Shown here piece by piece: positions 18,359-26,339 of a stretch of DNA of 64,000 bases; the first letter of the stretch is position 1; every line of letters starts with the position of its first letter. Source of the stretch: Paracoccus sulfuroxidans (lineage in GTDB: Bacteria; Pseudomonadota; Alphaproteobacteria; Rhodobacterales; Rhodobacteraceae); the NCBI RefSeq assembly GCF_007830335.1, contig NZ_VLKU01000004.1, forward strand, positions 310,001 to 374,000. Reading direction: 5' to 3'. Under the pieces are notes generated by a model. The model saw nothing but the letters and a program-made list of their open reading frames with translations, searched no databases and was not told where the DNA came from. The translations under genes were made by a program, and so were the position numbers.

Positions 18359-19252
18359 CTAGATCTTCGCCTGCGCGCGAAGCTGCGCCAGAAAGGCCTG
18401 CAGGGCGGGCTTGCGTTCCTCGGACCGGCGAAACGCCAATGAGATCTGGCGGCGGATCTCGGGCTTCAGGCGGGCGACCCAGACGTCTTCAAGGTCATGG
18501 CTGGCGCGCAGCCCCGGCAGGATCGAGATGCCGCAGTTTTCGCGGATCATCGCGATCACCACCTCGAACCCGTTGCAGCGCGCGGTGATGTTGGGCGTAA
18601 AGCCCGCCGCCTGACAGGCCTCGGTCAGCATGGCCGTGTAATGGACCGAGGCGGTGTCGACGATCCACAGCTCATCTTTCAGCTCGGTCAGCGTGACGGC
18701 ATTGCGCCCGTCCAGCGCATGACCGGGCGCGACCATGACGTTGAAGACGTCGGTCATCAGCGGGATCGTTGCGATATTCGCCTCAAGCGCGCCCTGAGGC
18801 ACGTTCAGGTCGTCGATCAGCGCCACGTCGGTCTGCCAGCTGCGCAGCGAGGCCAGGCTTTCGCCGGGCTCCAGTTCCTCGAAGCGGATCAGCAGCTGCG
18901 GATGCAGCGCCTGCATGGCGCGGATCGTGCGCGGCAGCAGCGCCGCCGCGACCGAGGGGAAGGCGGCGACCCGCAGCTCTCCGTTGATGACCTCTTTCAT
19001 CGCGGCGATATCGGCCTGCGCGGCCTCGATCTCGGCAAAGATGCGGTCGGCGCGTGCGGCGAGGCTGGCCCCGGCGGCGGTCAGTACGACCCGACGCCCG
19101 CGCCGCTCGATCAGGGGAATCCCGGCCTCTTTCTCCAGAAGCGAGATCTGTTGCGACACGGCAGAGGGCGAGACATACAGCGTCTCGGCCACCGCGATCA
19201 TCGTTCCGCGCAGCGACAATTCCCGCAAGGCGCGCAGCCGTCCCAGATCCAT
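18359..19252 (-). CDS. LysR-family regulator, DsdC-like, divergent from dsdA
   Basis: A 297-residue LysR-type regulator. Its helix-turn-helix lies at about residues 15-45 (VAETLYVSPSAVSQQISLLE), with the linker helix and effector domain after it. The gene is divergent from the D-serine dehydratase gene with 178 bases between, so control of dsdA by D-serine, as DsdC does in E. coli, is the natural inference. The start ATG at 19252 gives a normal LysR N-terminus. Sequence alone does not show orthology with DsdC. Confidence 0.82.
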   Translation of the reverse strand: MDLGRLRALRELSLRGTMIAVAETLYVSPSAVSQQISLLEKEAGIPLIERRGRRVVLTAAGASLAARADRIFAEIEAAQADIAAMKEVINGELRVAAFPSVAAALLPRTIRAMQALHPQLLIRFEELEPGESLASLRSWQTDVALIDDLNVPQGALEANIATIPLMTDVFNVMVAPGHALDGRNAVTLTELKDELWIVDTASVHYTAMLTEACQAAGFTPNITARCNGFEVVIAMIRENCGISILPGLRASHDLEDVWVARLKPEIRRQISLAFRRSEERKPALQAFLAQLRAQAKI

Positions 19253-19306
19253 GCAGCGTCCTTTTCCACCCCGGCGCCCGTGGGCGCGATCTGGCGCAAC
19301 GTATAA

Positions 19307-19372
19307 GCAAGGTTAAACATATAGAAAAGAATTATTGTCTTTTACTGAACATGAACTCGGCTTAACCCTTGC
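19307..19372. promoter_or_regulatory. Inverted pair of GCAAGG(G)TTAA elements in the lysR-dsdA region
   Basis: GCAAGGTTAA at 19307-19316 is mirrored by TTAACCCTTGC at 19362-19372, the same element plus one base in opposite orientation, with an AT-rich core between them (TATAGAAAAGAATTATTGTC). The pair brackets the likely divergent promoters, so it may bind the LysR protein as spaced half-operators. Confidence 0.45.
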
Positions 19373-19430
19373 ATCAGACGTGACGCCGGGACGATCATCC
19401 CGCCCGGCGATTCAGCAGACTGGACAACAG

Positions 19431-20759
19431 ATGGCGATTACCCTTCCCGATGATCCCGCGCGTGAGGCGCTTCTGGCAGGCCAGCCGGTGCTGTGGCTGA
19501 ACCCCCGCCTGCAGCCGCAGGGGATCGAGGATCCGGCGCTGCCGGTCCGCCCCGATCAGGTCGCGGTCGCGGAAGCGAACTGGCAGCGGCTGGCCCCGCT
19601 GTTGCAGGCGCTCTTCCCCGATCTGGCGGCGACGTCGGGCCGCATCCGCTCGGATCTGGTGGCGCTGGAGCCGCCTTTGCGCCGCGCCATCGGGCAGGAC
19701 GGGCCGGAGTTCGGGCAGATCTTCGTCAAGGCCGACAATGCCCTGCCGGTCGCAGGCTCGATCAAGGCGCGGGGCGGCGTCTATGAGGTCTTCATGCATG
19801 CCGAGGCGCTGGCCCGCCGGAACGGCATCGCCACCGATGACATCATGGCGCTGGCAAGCGACGAGGCGCGCACGCTGTTCTCGGGCCACACCATCGCGGT
19901 GGGCAGCACCGGGAACCTTGGCCTCAGCGTTGGCATTGCAGCGCGCGCGCTTGGCTTCAAGGCGGCGGTGCACATGTCCTCGGACGCGAAGGAATGGAAG
20001 GTGCAGCGCCTGACCCGTCTGGGGGTCGAGGTGGTCAAGCATCAGGCCGATTACACCACCGCCGTCGAGGAGGCCCGCCGCGAGGCCGAGGCCGACCCGA
20101 CCATCTATTTCGTCGATGACGAGCGCTCTCAGATGCTGTTCTTCGGCTATAGCGCCGCCGCGCAGGAACTGGCCGCGCAACTGTCCGAGGCGGGCGTGAC
20201 GGTCGATGCCGACCATCCGCTGTTCGTCTATCTGCCCTGCGGCATCGGCGGCGCGCCGGGCGGGGTGGCCTATGGGCTGAAGGCGATCTTTGGCGATGCC
20301 GCGCATTGCTTCTTTGTCGAGCCGGTGCAATCCCCCTGCGCCATGGTCCAGATGATGAGCGGGCGGGACGATTTGGTCTCGGTCTATGATGTCGGGCTGA
20401 CCAACCGGACCGAGGCCGATGGCATGGCCGTCGCGCGCATGTCCGATTTCGTGGGCGAGGTGATGCGGCCGATGCTGTCGGGCATCTTCACCGTCGATGA
20501 TGACGCGCTTTTCCGCTGGCTGTGGCATGCCCATGATGCGCAGGGCATCCGGCTGGAGCCCTCGGCTGCGGCCGGGTTCGGCGGCCCCGATTTCATCCTG
20601 AAAAGCGAGGCGGGCAGCGATTACCTGCGCCTGAACGGCATCGAAAGCCGGCTGGGGCAGGGCACGCATGTGATCTGGGCCACCGGCGGCGCTTTTGTCC
20701 CCGAAGAGCAGTTTCAGGACTTCCTGCAACGCGGCAAGGCGCTGGCGACGGGCGGCTAA
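19431..20759 (+). CDS. dsdA: D-serine ammonia-lyase (D-serine dehydratase)
   Basis: A 442-residue fold-type II PLP enzyme, the same length as E. coli DsdA. The PLP lysine is Lys112 in GSIKARGGVYEV. The phosphate-binding loop GSTGNLGLS and the segments MSSDAKEWK and YLPCGIGGAPGGVAYGLK are those of DsdA. It converts D-serine to pyruvate and ammonia in the cytosol. The ATG at 19431 matches the usual N-terminus; the 32 codons upstream in frame lie in the promoter. It is followed by folD after 75 bases, and both may be co-transcribed with purU. Confidence 0.92.
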   Translation: MAITLPDDPAREALLAGQPVLWLNPRLQPQGIEDPALPVRPDQVAVAEANWQRLAPLLQALFPDLAATSGRIRSDLVALEPPLRRAIGQDGPEFGQIFVKADNALPVAGSIKARGGVYEVFMHAEALARRNGIATDDIMALASDEARTLFSGHTIAVGSTGNLGLSVGIAARALGFKAAVHMSSDAKEWKVQRLTRLGVEVVKHQADYTTAVEEARREAEADPTIYFVDDERSQMLFFGYSAAAQELAAQLSEAGVTVDADHPLFVYLPCGIGGAPGGVAYGLKAIFGDAAHCFFVEPVQSPCAMVQMMSGRDDLVSVYDVGLTNRTEADGMAVARMSDFVGEVMRPMLSGIFTVDDDALFRWLWHAHDAQGIRLEPSAAAGFGGPDFILKSEAGSDYLRLNGIESRLGQGTHVIWATGGAFVPEEQFQDFLQRGKALATGG

Positions 20760-20834
20760 GCCCCGCCCCTTCCATACCCATCAACCGAAGGGCCCCTGCG
20801 CCCGAACCTCTTTCACTGAACGGGGAGCGATCTC

Positions 20835-21731
20835 ATGCGACCATCCGACACCGCCCTGATCGACGGCAAGGCCTTTGCGGCGGGGCTTGTGGCCCGGCTG
20901 GCCGATGAGGTGCTGGACATCCGCGCCGCGACCGGCCTTGTCCCCGGCCTTGCGGTCGTGCTGGTGGGCGAGGACCCGGCCAGCGCGGTCTATGTGGGCG
21001 CCAAGCACCGCCAGACCATGGCGATCGGCATGGAATCCTTCGTGCACCGCCTGCCTGCCGCGACCTCTCAGGCCGAACTCATGGCGCTGCTCGACCGGCT
21101 GAACGGCGACGCGGCGGTCCATGGCATTCTGGTGCAGCTGCCGCTGCCCGCGCATCTGGACGCGCATGAGGTAATCGCGGCCATCGCACCCGAAAAGGAC
21201 GTCGACGGCTTTCACGTGACGAACGCGGGGCTGCTCGCGACCGGGCAGGATGCGCTGGTGCCCTGCACGCCCTTGGGCTGCCTCATGCTTCTGCGCGACC
21301 GGCTGGGCGATCTGGCCGGGCTGAAGGTCGTCGTCATCGGCAAGTCGAACATCGTCGGGCGGCCCATGGCGCAGCTTCTGATGCATGAGGATTGCACCGT
21401 CACCGTCGCCCATTCCCGCACCCGCAACCTGCCCGATCTGTGCCGCGCCGCCGATGTCATCGTGGTCGCGGCGGGCTGTCCGGGGCTGGTGCGCGGCGAC
21501 TGGATCCGCCCCGGCGCGACCGTCATCGACGTCGGCATCAACCGCATCGAGGCCGATGGCGTCTCGCGCATCACCGGCGACGTGGCCTTTGACGAGGCCG
21601 GGCATGCGGGCGCGATCACCCCGGTTCCGGGCGGCGTCGGCCCCATGACCATCGCCTGCCTTCTGTCGAACACCCTGACGGCCTTCCGCCGTCGCCACCG
21701 CATCCCCGCCAGCGCGCTGGCCGCCGAATAG
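20835..21731 (+). CDS. folD: Bifunctional methylenetetrahydrofolate dehydrogenase/cyclohydrolase
   Basis: A 298-residue FolD. The catalytic lysine is Lys57 in YVGAKHRQ, the substrate loop [12 protein letters not shown] and the KDVDGFH motif are present, and the NADP site is [13 protein letters not shown]. The C-terminus has the [15 protein letters not shown] signature. It interconverts 5,10-methylene- and 10-formyl-tetrahydrofolate. A GGGGAG site precedes the ATG. With purU 11 bases downstream it forms a route from methylene-THF to formate, as seen next to demethylation and serine-degradation genes in related bacteria. Confidence 0.95.
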   Translation: MRPSDTALIDGKAFAAGLVARLADEVLDIRAATGLVPGLAVVLVGEDPASAVYVGAKHRQTMAIGMESFVHRLPAATSQAELMALLDRLNGDAAVHGILVQLPLPAHLDAHEVIAAIAPEKDVDGFHVTNAGLLATGQDALVPCTPLGCLMLLRDRLGDLAGLKVVVIGKSNIVGRPMAQLLMHEDCTVTVAHSRTRNLPDLCRAADVIVVAAGCPGLVRGDWIRPGATVIDVGINRIEADGVSRITGDVAFDEAGHAGAITPVPGGVGPMTIACLLSNTLTAFRRRHRIPASALAAE

Positions 21732-21742
21732 GACCCCTTCCC

Positions 21743-22636
21743 ATGACCCAGACCACCAGTTTCGCCCTGCGCGTCGCCTGCCCCTCGATCCGGGGGGTGA
21801 CCGCCGATATCGCCGGTTTCCTGGCCAGCCACGGCTGCAACATCGGCGACAGCGCGCAATTCGACGACGCCGACACCGGGCGCTATTTCATGCGCGTCAG
21901 CTTCCGCTCGGAAGAGGGGCGCACGCTTGAGGACCTGCGCGCGGCCTTCCTGCCTCTGGCCGAGCAATACCGGATGGAGCATGAAATCTTTGACGAAACC
22001 GTCAAGCGCAAGGTGGTGCTGATGGTCTCGCGCTTCGGGCATTGCCTCAATGATCTGCTGTATCGCTGGCGGATCGGGGCGCTGCCGATTGATATTGTCG
22101 CGGTGATCTCGAACCATCTGGACTATCAGAAGGTGGTGGTGAACCACGACATCCCCTTCCATCACATCAATGTCACGCGCGAGAACAAGCCCGAGGCCGA
22201 GGCCAAGCAGATGCGCATCGTCGAGGAAAGCGGGGCTGAGCTGGTGGTGCTGGCGCGCTATATGCAGGTGCTGTCCGATGAGATGTGCCAGAAGATGTCG
22301 GGCCGGATCATCAACATCCACCACTCGTTCCTGCCGTCGTTCAAGGGCGCGAACCCCTATAAGCAGGCGTTCCAGCGCGGCGTGAAGCTGATCGGCGCGA
22401 CCTCGCATTACGTCACCGCCGATCTGGACGAGGGCCCGATCATCGAGCAGGACACCGTGCGCGTCACCCACGCCCAATCGGCCGAGGATTACGTCTCGAT
22501 GGGCCGCGATGTCGAAAGTCAGGTGCTGGCCCGCGCGATCCACGCCCATGCGCATGGCCGCGTCTTCATCAACGGCAACAAGACCATCGTCTTCCCGCCC
22601 TCGCCCGGCTCCTTCGTGTCCGAACGGATGGGCTAA
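21743..22636 (+). CDS. purU: Formyltetrahydrofolate deformylase
   Basis: A 297-residue PurU with an N-terminal ACT domain (residues 5-80, VACPSIRGVTADIAGFLASH) and a C-terminal formyltransferase-fold hydrolase domain. The motifs VARYMQ-like LARYMQVLS and INIHHSFLPSFKGANPY carry the catalytic His, and the following SHYVTADLDEGPIIEQD has the catalytic Asp. It hydrolyses 10-formyl-THF to formate and free THF, letting the cell dispose of C1 units. It directly follows folD. Confidence 0.95.
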   Translation: MTQTTSFALRVACPSIRGVTADIAGFLASHGCNIGDSAQFDDADTGRYFMRVSFRSEEGRTLEDLRAAFLPLAEQYRMEHEIFDETVKRKVVLMVSRFGHCLNDLLYRWRIGALPIDIVAVISNHLDYQKVVVNHDIPFHHINVTRENKPEAEAKQMRIVEESGAELVVLARYMQVLSDEMCQKMSGRIINIHHSFLPSFKGANPYKQAFQRGVKLIGATSHYVTADLDEGPIIEQDTVRVTHAQSAEDYVSMGRDVESQVLARAIHAHAHGRVFINGNKTIVFPPSPGSFVSERMG

Positions 22637-22650
22637 GCCGCAGGGCATTT

Positions 22651-22677
22651 CCCGCGCGGCCTTCGGGTCCGCGCGGG
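22651..22677 (+). terminator. Stem-loop after purU
   Basis: Arms CCCGCGCGG (22651-22659) and CCGCGCGGG (22669-22677) pair perfectly around a 9-base loop, 14 bases after the purU stop. No U tract follows. Confidence 0.6.
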
Positions 22678-22755
22678 CGCAATGAAGGGCGGGGCGGCTT
22701 GTACCCGCCCCAAGCTGCATGCAACATGGCGGTTCCGGGCGGATCTTTCGCCGCC

Positions 22756-23274
22756 ATGAACCAGAATGCCATGACCTCATCCGACCTGATCTCGACCGTC
22801 TTCCGCGAGGCTTTCCGCAATCACCCTGCGGGCGTCGCCATTGTCACCGCCGATCCCGGCGACGGGCCGGTGGCGATGACGGTCAGCTCACTCATTTCGG
22901 TCAGTGCCGAGCCGCCGACGGTGGCGTTCTCGATCTCATCGGCGTCCAGCGCGGGGCCGGTGCTGCTGCGGGCCAAGACGCTGGTCATTCACCTGCTGCG
23001 GTTTCGCAATCTGGAACTGGCGCGGATGGTCTCGGCGCGGGGCTCGGACCGGTTCGGGCCGGGCGTCGCCTGGGAACGCCTGCCGACCGGAGAGCCGCGC
23101 TATACCGAGGTCGCGACCTGGTTCCGGGCCGAGACCGTGGGCGTCCTGCCGCTGGATGGCGCGAGCCTGCTGGCCGCCCGCCTGATCGAGGGCGAGGTCA
23201 GCCCCTCGGACGTCCCCGAGACCGAATCGCTGGTCTATCTGGACCGGCGCTGGCATCGGCTGGACGGCGTGTGA
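22756..23274 (+). CDS. Flavin reductase family protein (FMN-binding split barrel)
   Basis: A protein of about 172 residues with the flavin reductase-like fold: FRNHPAGVAIVTADPGDGPV, then MTVSSLISVSAEPPTVAFSI, the flavin-binding pattern of HpaC/NtaB-type reductases. Such proteins supply reduced FMN to two-component monooxygenases or act alone; no monooxygenase is adjacent. The start is uncertain: in-frame ATGs occur at 22699, 22726, 22756 and 22771, and none has a strong ribosome site. 22756 was chosen because GGGCGGA lies 12 bases before it and conserved sequence starts soon after. Confidence 0.8.
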   Translation: MNQNAMTSSDLISTVFREAFRNHPAGVAIVTADPGDGPVAMTVSSLISVSAEPPTVAFSISSASSAGPVLLRAKTLVIHLLRFRNLELARMVSARGSDRFGPGVAWERLPTGEPRYTEVATWFRAETVGVLPLDGASLLAARLIEGEVSPSDVPETESLVYLDRRWHRLDGV

Positions 23275-23280
23275 AGGGAC

Positions 23281-23299
23281 GGGCTGGCGCTGCCAGCCC
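23281..23299. terminator. Bidirectional stem-loop terminator
   Basis: GGGCTGGC (23281-23288) and GCCAGCCC (23292-23299) pair around a 3-base loop between the convergent flavin reductase and nitroreductase genes. Confidence 0.6.
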
Positions 23300-23312
23300 T
23301 TGCCCCGATGGC

Positions 23313-23900
23313 TTAGCCGAAGCTGCGGAAACGCGTCTCATCCGCGATGAAGGGCTTTTCCGAGGGCGCGCTTTCGTTCGAGCCGAAGGGCATCTGCGCG
23401 CGCAGTTTCCACGAGGGCGGCAGGTCCCAGTTCGCGGCGGCCTTGTCGTCGATCAGCGGGTTGTAATGCTGAAGGCTGGCGCCGATCCCGGCATCGGCCA
23501 GCGTGGTCCAGACGGCCAGCTGCGCCATCCCGGTCGACTGTTCCGACCAGATCGGGAAGTTTTCGGCGTAAAGCGGGAATTTCTGCTGCAGACCTTCGAT
23601 CACGCCCTGATCTTCATAGAACAGCACCGTGCCCGTGCCTGCGGCGAAGCTGTCGATGCGGGCGGCGGTCTTGTCGAAATCCTGCTCGGGCACGATGGTC
23701 TTCAGCGTCTCTTTGACGAAGCGCCAGAAGGTGCGGCTTTCATCGCCAAACAGGATCACCGCGCGCGAGCTTTGCGAGTTGAAGGACGAGGGGGCCTGAC
23801 GCACGGCACTGCGCACCAGCGCGTCGATCTCGGCCGGAGTGTGGCTCAGGTTCGTCCCAAGGGCATATTGCGAGCGGCGTTTTTCAAGTTTGTCCAGCAT
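23313..23900 (-). CDS. Nitroreductase family protein (Frm2/YfhC-like)
   Basis: A 195-residue flavoprotein of the nitroreductase fold. The N-terminal EKRRSQYALGTNLSHTPAEI and RQAPSSFNSQSSRAVILFGD contain the FMN phosphate-binding pattern (RR, SSFNSQ) of the fungal Frm2-like and bacterial oxidoreductase branch. LAVWTTLADAGIGASLQHYN matches the usual C-terminal helix. It would reduce nitro compounds or quinones with NAD(P)H; the physiological substrate is unknown. It is convergent with the flavin reductase gene. Confidence 0.82.
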   Translation of the reverse strand: MLDKLEKRRSQYALGTNLSHTPAEIDALVRSAVRQAPSSFNSQSSRAVILFGDESRTFWRFVKETLKTIVPEQDFDKTAARIDSFAAGTGTVLFYEDQGVIEGLQQKFPLYAENFPIWSEQSTGMAQLAVWTTLADAGIGASLQHYNPLIDDKAAANWDLPPSWKLRAQMPFGSNESAPSEKPFIADETRFRSFG

Positions 23901-24126
23901 CTTGTTCTTTCAACGGAATATCGGGTCAATCTGTGGGCGCATGACGCCCTTGAAACTGAGGTGGCCCCCGATCCCGGCTTTGGCAAGGCGGCACGTCGCG
24001 ACAGTCAAGCGGTGAAAAGCAGGTTTGCGTTCACTGCATGGCTTGTCGTTGCGTCAGGCGCAGCGCGCCCGCGAAACTTCCGCACGCCCGGCGCGTTGCA
24101 TCCGTCAGGCAGTTCAGGACGCATGA

Positions 24127-24864
24127 ATGGATTTCGATACTCTTATCAGCACCTTCTCGAATTCCGAGATCACCTATCCGCTGCTCGGCAGCCTGATCGC
24201 CGGGGCGCTGATCGGGGCCGAGCGCGAGCGTCAGGGCAAGGCCGCCGGGCTGCGCACGCATATTCTGGTCTGCTATGCCTCGGCGCTGATGACGCTGGTT
24301 GCGCTTCACATGGGGTCATGGACGGCGGTGCTGGTCGAGGGCACGCAGATCGTGTCGGACATGTCGCGGATGCCGCATGCGATCCTGACCGGGATCGGGT
24401 TTCTTTGCGCCGGGGTGATCTTTCGCGAGGGCGCGTCGGTCCATGGGCTGACCACGGCGGCCTCGCTGTGGCTGACGGCGGCCATAGGCATCACCTTCGG
24501 CACCGGCCTGCTGGAGCTTGCGACCTTCAGCACGGTCATTGCCATGGTGGTGCTGTTCCTTTTGCGCTTCGCCCAGCGGATCGCGCCGCCCCAGCCCAAG
24601 CTGGACCTGCAGATGCGGGTCAATGCCGACAGCGAATTCGACGCGGGCCATCTGATCGGGATTCTGGCCCAGCAGAACCTGCACGCAGGCCCGCCCGCGC
24701 TGTCGCATGACCGTCTGGGCCGCACCCGCTCTTACCGCCTGCGCATTGCCGCCGGGCAGGCCGAATTCGATGTCGAAGCCTTGGGTCGGGCGCTGGATGC
24801 GGAACCGGCAGTGCAGGAATTCTCGATCACGCCGATCCTTCCGAACCATATGGCTGACGGCTAG
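24127..24864 (+). CDS. MgtC/SapB family membrane protein
   Basis: A 245-residue protein with four to five N-terminal transmembrane segments bearing the MgtC signature LLGSLIAGALIGAERERQGK and GLRTHILVCYASALMTLVAL, plus GIGFLCAGVIFREGASVHGL. The C-terminal 90 residues form an ACT-like cytosolic domain. MgtC proteins are linked to growth at low Mg2+ and to inhibition of F-ATPase in pathogens; in free-living bacteria the role is less clear. The start at 24127 is one of two nearby ATGs. Its stop overlaps the stop of the convergent glycosylase gene by a few bases. Confidence 0.85.
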   Translation: MDFDTLISTFSNSEITYPLLGSLIAGALIGAERERQGKAAGLRTHILVCYASALMTLVALHMGSWTAVLVEGTQIVSDMSRMPHAILTGIGFLCAGVIFREGASVHGLTTAASLWLTAAIGITFGTGLLELATFSTVIAMVVLFLLRFAQRIAPPQPKLDLQMRVNADSEFDAGHLIGILAQQNLHAGPPALSHDRLGRTRSYRLRIAAGQAEFDVEALGRALDAEPAVQEFSITPILPNHMADG

Positions 24865-25415
24865 GGGCGCTGCGGCGGGAACGGGCGGCTGAGATCGCGC
24901 GAACCTGCAAGGCCGAAGCGCCAGCGCAAATCCGTCGCACGAGAGATGCCGATGCGCGGCCCGACCAGCAGTGGTTGGGCCTCGTTGGGCAGTTCCAGCA
25001 GCAGGTCGCCGCCGTCGAAGGGCCGCCCGTCATCCTCGATCCGCACGTCCAGCGCCTGCGCAAGGCAGCCGGGGCCCGCACAGAGCCGGGCGCGGCCGCG
25101 CCGTTCCTGCATCGTCTCGACCCCGATCAGCGGTGTCAGCGCGCGGATCAGCACGGCCTCGCCGGGGCGGGCGACGACGTTCAGGCACAGATGGATGCCA
25201 TAGCAGCGATAGACATAGGCATGCCCCGCCGGGCCGAACATCGCCTGATTGCGCGGCGTCGGGCCGCGAAAGCTGTGCGAGGCGGGGTCATCGGCGGCAT
25301 AGGCCTCGGTTTCCGTGATGAGGCCGCCCACGCCGCGCACGATCAGCCGCGCGCCGATCAGGGCGGGGGCCAGCTCCAACGCTGAGATCTGGGGGTCAAA
25401 GGGCGGCATCGGCAT
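24861..25415 (-). CDS. DNA-3-methyladenine glycosylase (AAG/MPG family)
   Basis: A 184-residue protein of the alkyladenine glycosylase family. The core GLITETEAYAADDPASHSFR has the catalytic Glu, followed by RGPTPRNQAMFGPAGHAYVY and the CYGIHLCLNVV motif. It excises alkylated purines such as 3-methyladenine in base-excision repair. Length is normal for the bacterial family. It ends convergently on the MgtC gene, and its promoter lies in the 150-base gap shared with the SDR gene. Confidence 0.9.
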   Translation of the reverse strand: MPMPPFDPQISALELAPALIGARLIVRGVGGLITETEAYAADDPASHSFRGPTPRNQAMFGPAGHAYVYRCYGIHLCLNVVARPGEAVLIRALTPLIGVETMQERRGRARLCAGPGCLAQALDVRIEDDGRPFDGGDLLLELPNEAQPLLVGPRIGISRATDLRWRFGLAGSRDLSRPFPPQRP

Positions 25416-25565
25416 CCGAAAACTGGCGGTCAGGCTTCAACTAGGCCGCAGCCGGGCGGATTTCCAGAGTGCCACCCGATCCTCGCTTGCGCTGATATTC
25501 GCCATGGACGGCGCGGCCCGACAACGCGATAAGGTGCCCGACGCGCCCGAACGCAGGTTGAAACG

Positions 25566-26339
25566 ATGAGCATTGATCCGAAAATTGCGATTGTCACCGG
25601 CGGTCTGTCGGGCATCGGCAACGCCGTGGCGCGCCGGTTTCTGGCCGATGGCATGACCGTCCATATTGGCGCGCGGCGCGGCGATGACCCGGCGTTCCAG
25701 CAGGGCCTGCGCGCGGAATATGGCGATGCGGTCACCGTGGGGCCTCTGGATGTGCGCGACAGCGCCAGTGCGGATGCTTTTGTCGCGGGCGTCATGGCCA
25801 CGCATGGCCGCGTCGATATTCTGGTCAATGCGGCGGGCGTTTATGAGGAAGCGCCGGTCAGCGGCCATTCCGACCGGATCTGGGACGATGCGATCGACAC
25901 CAATCTGACCGGCACCTTCAAGATGATCCGCGCCGTCATGCCGCAGATGCTGGCGCAGAAATGGGGGCGGATCGTCAACATCGCCTCGGTCGCGGCGCAT
26001 CAGGGGATGGCGAACAATGCCGCCTATTGCGCCTCGAAGGCGGGGCTGCTGGGGCTGGGGCGCTGCGTCAGCCTTGAGGGCGCGGCGGCGGGCGTGACCT
26101 GCAACAGCATCAGCCCCACCTGGGTCGAGACCGAGATGCTGCAGCAGTTCATCGAACAGGACATCGCCCGGACCGGCCTGCCCCGCGCCGAGGTGCGGGC
26201 GACCTACGAGGCCTCGAACCCGCAGGGCCTGCTGGTCCAGCCCGATGAGATCGCAGGCCTTGCCGCCTTCCTTGTCAGCGACGCAGCCCGCGCAATCACC
26301 ATGGCCGATTATCAGGTCAACGCTGGATCGCTCTGGTAG
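25566..26339 (+). CDS. Short-chain dehydrogenase/reductase, 3-hydroxybutyrate dehydrogenase-like
   Basis: A 257-residue classical SDR. The dinucleotide motif TGGLSGIG is at 11-18, NAAG at 88-91, Ser141, Tyr154 and Lys158 (YCASK) form the catalytic set. The NxISPTWVETEML segment and the overall length resemble D-3-hydroxybutyrate dehydrogenases and sugar-alcohol dehydrogenases; the exact substrate is not readable. It stands alone. Its last 28 bases overlap the end of the convergent NRPS-like gene, which may couple or interfere with their expression. Confidence 0.82.
   Translation: MSIDPKIAIVTGGLSGIGNAVARRFLADGMTVHIGARRGDDPAFQQGLRAEYGDAVTVGPLDVRDSASADAFVAGVMATHGRVDILVNAAGVYEEAPVSGHSDRIWDDAIDTNLTGTFKMIRAVMPQMLAQKWGRIVNIASVAAHQGMANNAAYCASKAGLLGLGRCVSLEGAAAGVTCNSISPTWVETEMLQQFIEQDIARTGLPRAEVRATYEASNPQGLLVQPDEIAGLAAFLVSDAARAITMADYQVNAGSLW

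Noticed and set aside
24000..24126. Mg2+-responsive leader before the MgtC gene
   Set aside because: The 227-base gap has no alternative stem-loops or leader ORF that I can support. The role of this MgtC homologue is unknown anyway.
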